Shown: positions 62,239-64,000 of the stretch, one piece after another
Layout: every line of letters starts with the position of its first letter
How positions within the stretch are numbered: position 1 is the first letter of the stretch
Origin: Paenibacillus glycanilyticus NBRC 16618
Lineage (GTDB): Bacteria; Bacillota; Bacilli; Paenibacillales; Paenibacillaceae
Length of the DNA stretch: 64,000 nucleotides
Reading direction: 5' to 3'
Assembly: GCF_004000805.1 (NCBI RefSeq)
Contig: NZ_BILY01000036.1
Span: 1 to 64,000, forward strand
Position numbers and translations under genes: made by a program
Notes under the pieces: generated by a model
The model's database searches: none
Told to the model about the DNA's origin: nothing
Seen by the model: the letters and a program-made list of their open reading frames with translations, nothing else

Positions 62239-62458
62239 GCCATGTAAGTCGGTTTTTTCATGTTACAGGAGCTTTAAATAGTGTGCTTAGTGATCTTTGT
62301 GGGCTGTAGGAGGAAATTTTCATGTTACTGGGGCTCCGGAGGACAAATGAATCGAAGATAAAGCTGTGTAAGTCGGTTTTTCCGTGTTGCTGAGGCCATA
62401 GTGGATGGAGCAAACGACAGTAGAGTCGTGTAAGTCGGTTTTTCCACGTTACAGGAAC
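62239..62458. repeat. Tandem array of four units, period 62 bp
   Basis: A core like GTAAGTCGGTTTTTCC followed by GTTACAGGAGC recurs with GTA at 62244, 62306, 62368 and 62430, that is exactly every 62 nt. Units 1, 3 and 4 are close; unit 2 is diverged in its first half. The parts between the cores are also related, so this is a degenerate minisatellite rather than repeats with random spacers. Confidence 0.85.
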
Positions 62459-62611
62459 ATCCGACAGATCTCAGTGGGATAGCTCTGAACGGATGAGCGG
62501 GCTGTTTGGGGGCCACAGTGCCCCCGTAAGGCCCGTGGACCCGCACGGCGCTTCGCAGCCGTGCCAAGGCCCTCCCCTCCCGCCACTCCGGCGGCGGGCG
62601 CGGCCACAACA

Positions 62612-62674
62612 AAGCCGGCGGCGCTAACCGCTCGCCGCCGGCTTAAACAAGCCTCGGCCGCTAACAGCAGGCCG
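62612..62674 (-). terminator. Two hairpins after ksgA
   Basis: CTCGGCC-N10-GGCCGAG (62651-62674) directly after the ksgA stop, then AAGCCGGCGGCG/CGCCGCCGGCTT (62612-62644) followed by TGTTG. T runs are poor, but the second stem is very stable. Confidence 0.5.
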
Positions 62675-62676
62675 AG

Positions 62677-63573
62677 CTAACCCCGCCAGCCCGCCGCCAA
62701 GAAGGCGCGGCTGATGCGGGCGAACTCGTCGAGGGACAAGGTCTCTCCTCGACGGCCAGGATCAATCTCGCAGCCGATAAGCAGCTGCGTCATTTCCTCG
62801 CGGCGTTCCTTGCCCACGAACGCCGTCAGATTGTTCGCCAGCGTTTTGCGGCGCTGGGCGAAGCTCGCCTGGACGATGCGGAAAAAATGCGCCTCGTCCT
62901 CCACATCGACCGGCGGCTTCTCGCGCACCGCCAGCTTGATGACAGCCGAGTCTACATTCGGCTGTGGAATAAATACCGTATGCGGCACGATGCAGACAAG
63001 CTGCGGCTCGCAGTAATACTGCACGGCTACGCTCAAGCTGCCGTACTCCTTGCCGCCCGGCTTCGCCGCCATGCGCTCCGCGACTTCCTTCTGAATCATG
63101 ACGACGATGTTCTCGAGCGGCAGACGCTCTTCCAGCAGCTTCATCAGAATCGGAGTCGTCACGTAATACGGCAGGTTCGCCACGACGCTTACGCCAGTCA
63201 CGTCAGCGAAACGCTCCTCGAACAGCTTTTTCAGGTCCAGCTTAAGCACGTCGCCGTGCACGACCTTCACATGCTCCTCGCCCGCCAGAATGTCGCCCAG
63301 AATCGGAATAAGCCGATTGTCGATCTCAATAGCCGTCACCGTGCCCGCTGCCGCAGCCAGATGCTGCGTGAGCGCGCCGATGCCCGGTCCGATCTCAAGA
63401 GCGCCCTTCGTCTTGTCGAGTCCGGCCGCGTTTACGATCTTGTGCAAAATATTTTGATCAATCAGGAAGTTCTGGCCCAAGCTCTTCTTAAACGAGAAGC
63501 CATACTTCGCGATAATTTCCTTCGTGCGTTTCGGCGTTGCTACCTCAATCGCCTTCATATCGTTTCCGCTCAT
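62677..63573 (-). CDS. ksgA: 16S rRNA dimethyladenosine transferase
   Basis: A 298-residue RsmA/KsgA that dimethylates two adenosines in helix 45 of 16S rRNA. LGQNFLID (near 30), EIGPGIGALTQHL (SAM motif I, near 57), and NLPYYVTTPI (NLPY motif IV, near 125) are present. ATG 63573 has GGAG 8 nt upstream; ATG 63558 is an alternative. It starts 5 nt after rnmV. Confidence 0.96.
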   Translation of the reverse strand: MSGNDMKAIEVATPKRTKEIIAKYGFSFKKSLGQNFLIDQNILHKIVNAAGLDKTKGALEIGPGIGALTQHLAAAAGTVTAIEIDNRLIPILGDILAGEEHVKVVHGDVLKLDLKKLFEERFADVTGVSVVANLPYYVTTPILMKLLEERLPLENIVVMIQKEVAERMAAKPGGKEYGSLSVAVQYYCEPQLVCIVPHTVFIPQPNVDSAVIKLAVREKPPVDVEDEAHFFRIVQASFAQRRKTLANNLTAFVGKERREEMTQLLIGCEIDPGRRGETLSLDEFARISRAFLAAGWRG

Positions 63574-63578
63574 ACCGT

Positions 63579-64000
63579 TCACTCCTGTCCCTGTTCCATC
63601 GTACGCAGAGCCTCCGCGAATTCTTCGCGGGAGATCCGGAAGCTTGTACACCGTTTGAAAAACTGCTTGCCATTCGCATATCCGATTCCAAGCAGCTTGC
63701 CCATCTGAAGACGGCGGTTTGCCGCGTCCGGATGGACGATAAGACCCGCTTCCATCAGATCCTCCCAGGTAATGTCCCCTTCCCCCGCCGCCATCTCCGT
63801 CCGCAGCTCGGAGAGCGCCTGACGAATCGCTTCGGGGCTTGCGTTCTCGATTCCGATATCGCCTTTGTACATGGCCTTCTCCTGCGGCAGAAAAGCATGC
63901 TTGCAGCCCGGCACGCGCCGCGCGACAATTTTGCGAATTCTCTCGCCCGCATGATCGGGGTCCGTAAATATAATAACGCCTCTGCGTTCCATCGCCAGCT
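63579..64000 (-). CDS. rnmV: Ribonuclease M5 (partial, N-terminus outside window)
   Basis: The C-terminal 140 residues of RNase M5, which matures 5S rRNA. The Toprim motif IIFTDPDHAGERIRK is near the window edge, followed by YKGDIGIENASPEAI and the C-terminal domain DLMEAGLIVHPDAANRRLQMGKLLGIGYANGKQF. The frame stays open to base 64000, so the gene continues beyond. It precedes ksgA as in B. subtilis. Confidence 0.93.
   Translation of the reverse strand, partial: LAMERRGVIIFTDPDHAGERIRKIVARRVPGCKHAFLPQEKAMYKGDIGIENASPEAIRQALSELRTEMAAGEGDITWEDLMEAGLIVHPDAANRRLQMGKLLGIGYANGKQFFKRCTSFRISREEFAEALRTMEQGQE

Noticed and set aside
62239..62458. CRISPR-like array (about 30-nt repeats, 62-nt period)
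   Set aside because: Repeats are degenerate, the parts between them are related to one another, there are only four units, and no cas gene is in the window.
62325..62612. 95-codon frame over the 62-bp array
   Set aside because: Its repeats (KPTYTTL and RLTQLYL) only mirror the DNA repeat; it has no start context.

Overview
The window looks like part of the chromosome of a Gram-positive, endospore-forming member of the Bacillales. Moderate GC content and gene details suggest Paenibacillus or a close relative; that genus call is inference. The sporulation genes (spoIIE, spoVT, spoVG, fin, yabG, yabP, yabQ, sspF) and the gene order support the broader call. Read on the minus strand from the right end, the order rnmV-ksgA-yabG-veg-sspF-ispE-purR-ridA-spoVG-glmU-ctc-pth-fin-mfd-...-spoVT-...-mazG-hup-rqcP-...-yabP-yabQ-divIC-yabR-spoIIE-yabS-yabT-tilS-hpt-ftsH-...-coaX-hslO-yacD-cysK-pabB-pabA-pabC-folP-folB-folK-yazB-dusB-greA-lysS matches the well-known segment near the B. 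subtilis origin. Nearly every gene lies on the minus strand.

Layout. 1-5 kb: a three-gene membrane glycosylation cluster (GtrA, GT2, large GT39/PMT). 5-14 kb: lysS, greA and the para-aminobenzoate/folate operon ending in yazB and dusB. 14-21 kb: cysK, a PpiC foldase, hslO, coaX and the quinolinate pathway nadA-nadB-nadC. 21-26 kb: a nucleoside ABC importer (nupNOPQ). 26-35 kb: ftsH, hpt, tilS, yabT, yabS, spoIIE. 35-42 kb: yabR, divIC, yabQ, yabP, two membrane proteins of unknown function, rqcP, hup, mazG. 42-46.5 kb: an accessory island with plus-strand glycerate kinase, a truncated GyrI-like gene, GH4 glucosidase/galactosidase, an AraC regulator and many hairpins. 46.5-64 kb: spoVT, a small RHH/SPFH pair, prsA, mfd and the rest of the conserved block.

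The genes serve translation and RNA maturation (lysS, dusB, tilS, pth, ksgA, rnmV, rqcP, ctc), cofactors (folate, NAD, CoA), nucleotide salvage and control (nup, hpt, purR), envelope (glmU, ispE, ftsH, divIC, prsA) and sporulation. Several promoters can be read directly: two tandem consensus sigma-A promoters before veg, a sigma-H promoter before spoVG, a sigma-K promoter before yabG, a sigma-F/G-like promoter before yabS, and a spoIIE promoter with 21-nt hexamer spacing next to 0A boxes.

The most unusual content is non-coding. Five copies of what appears to be one structured repeat family (two around lysS, two around the GyrI remnant/GH4 gene, one upstream of yabG) share core motifs while their stems differ in sequence but keep pairing. 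Two unrelated tandem arrays (before glycerate kinase and before ksgA) both have a period of about 62 bp. I did not recognise a phage, an insertion sequence with a transposase, a CRISPR-cas system, a tRNA or an rRNA gene inside the window.
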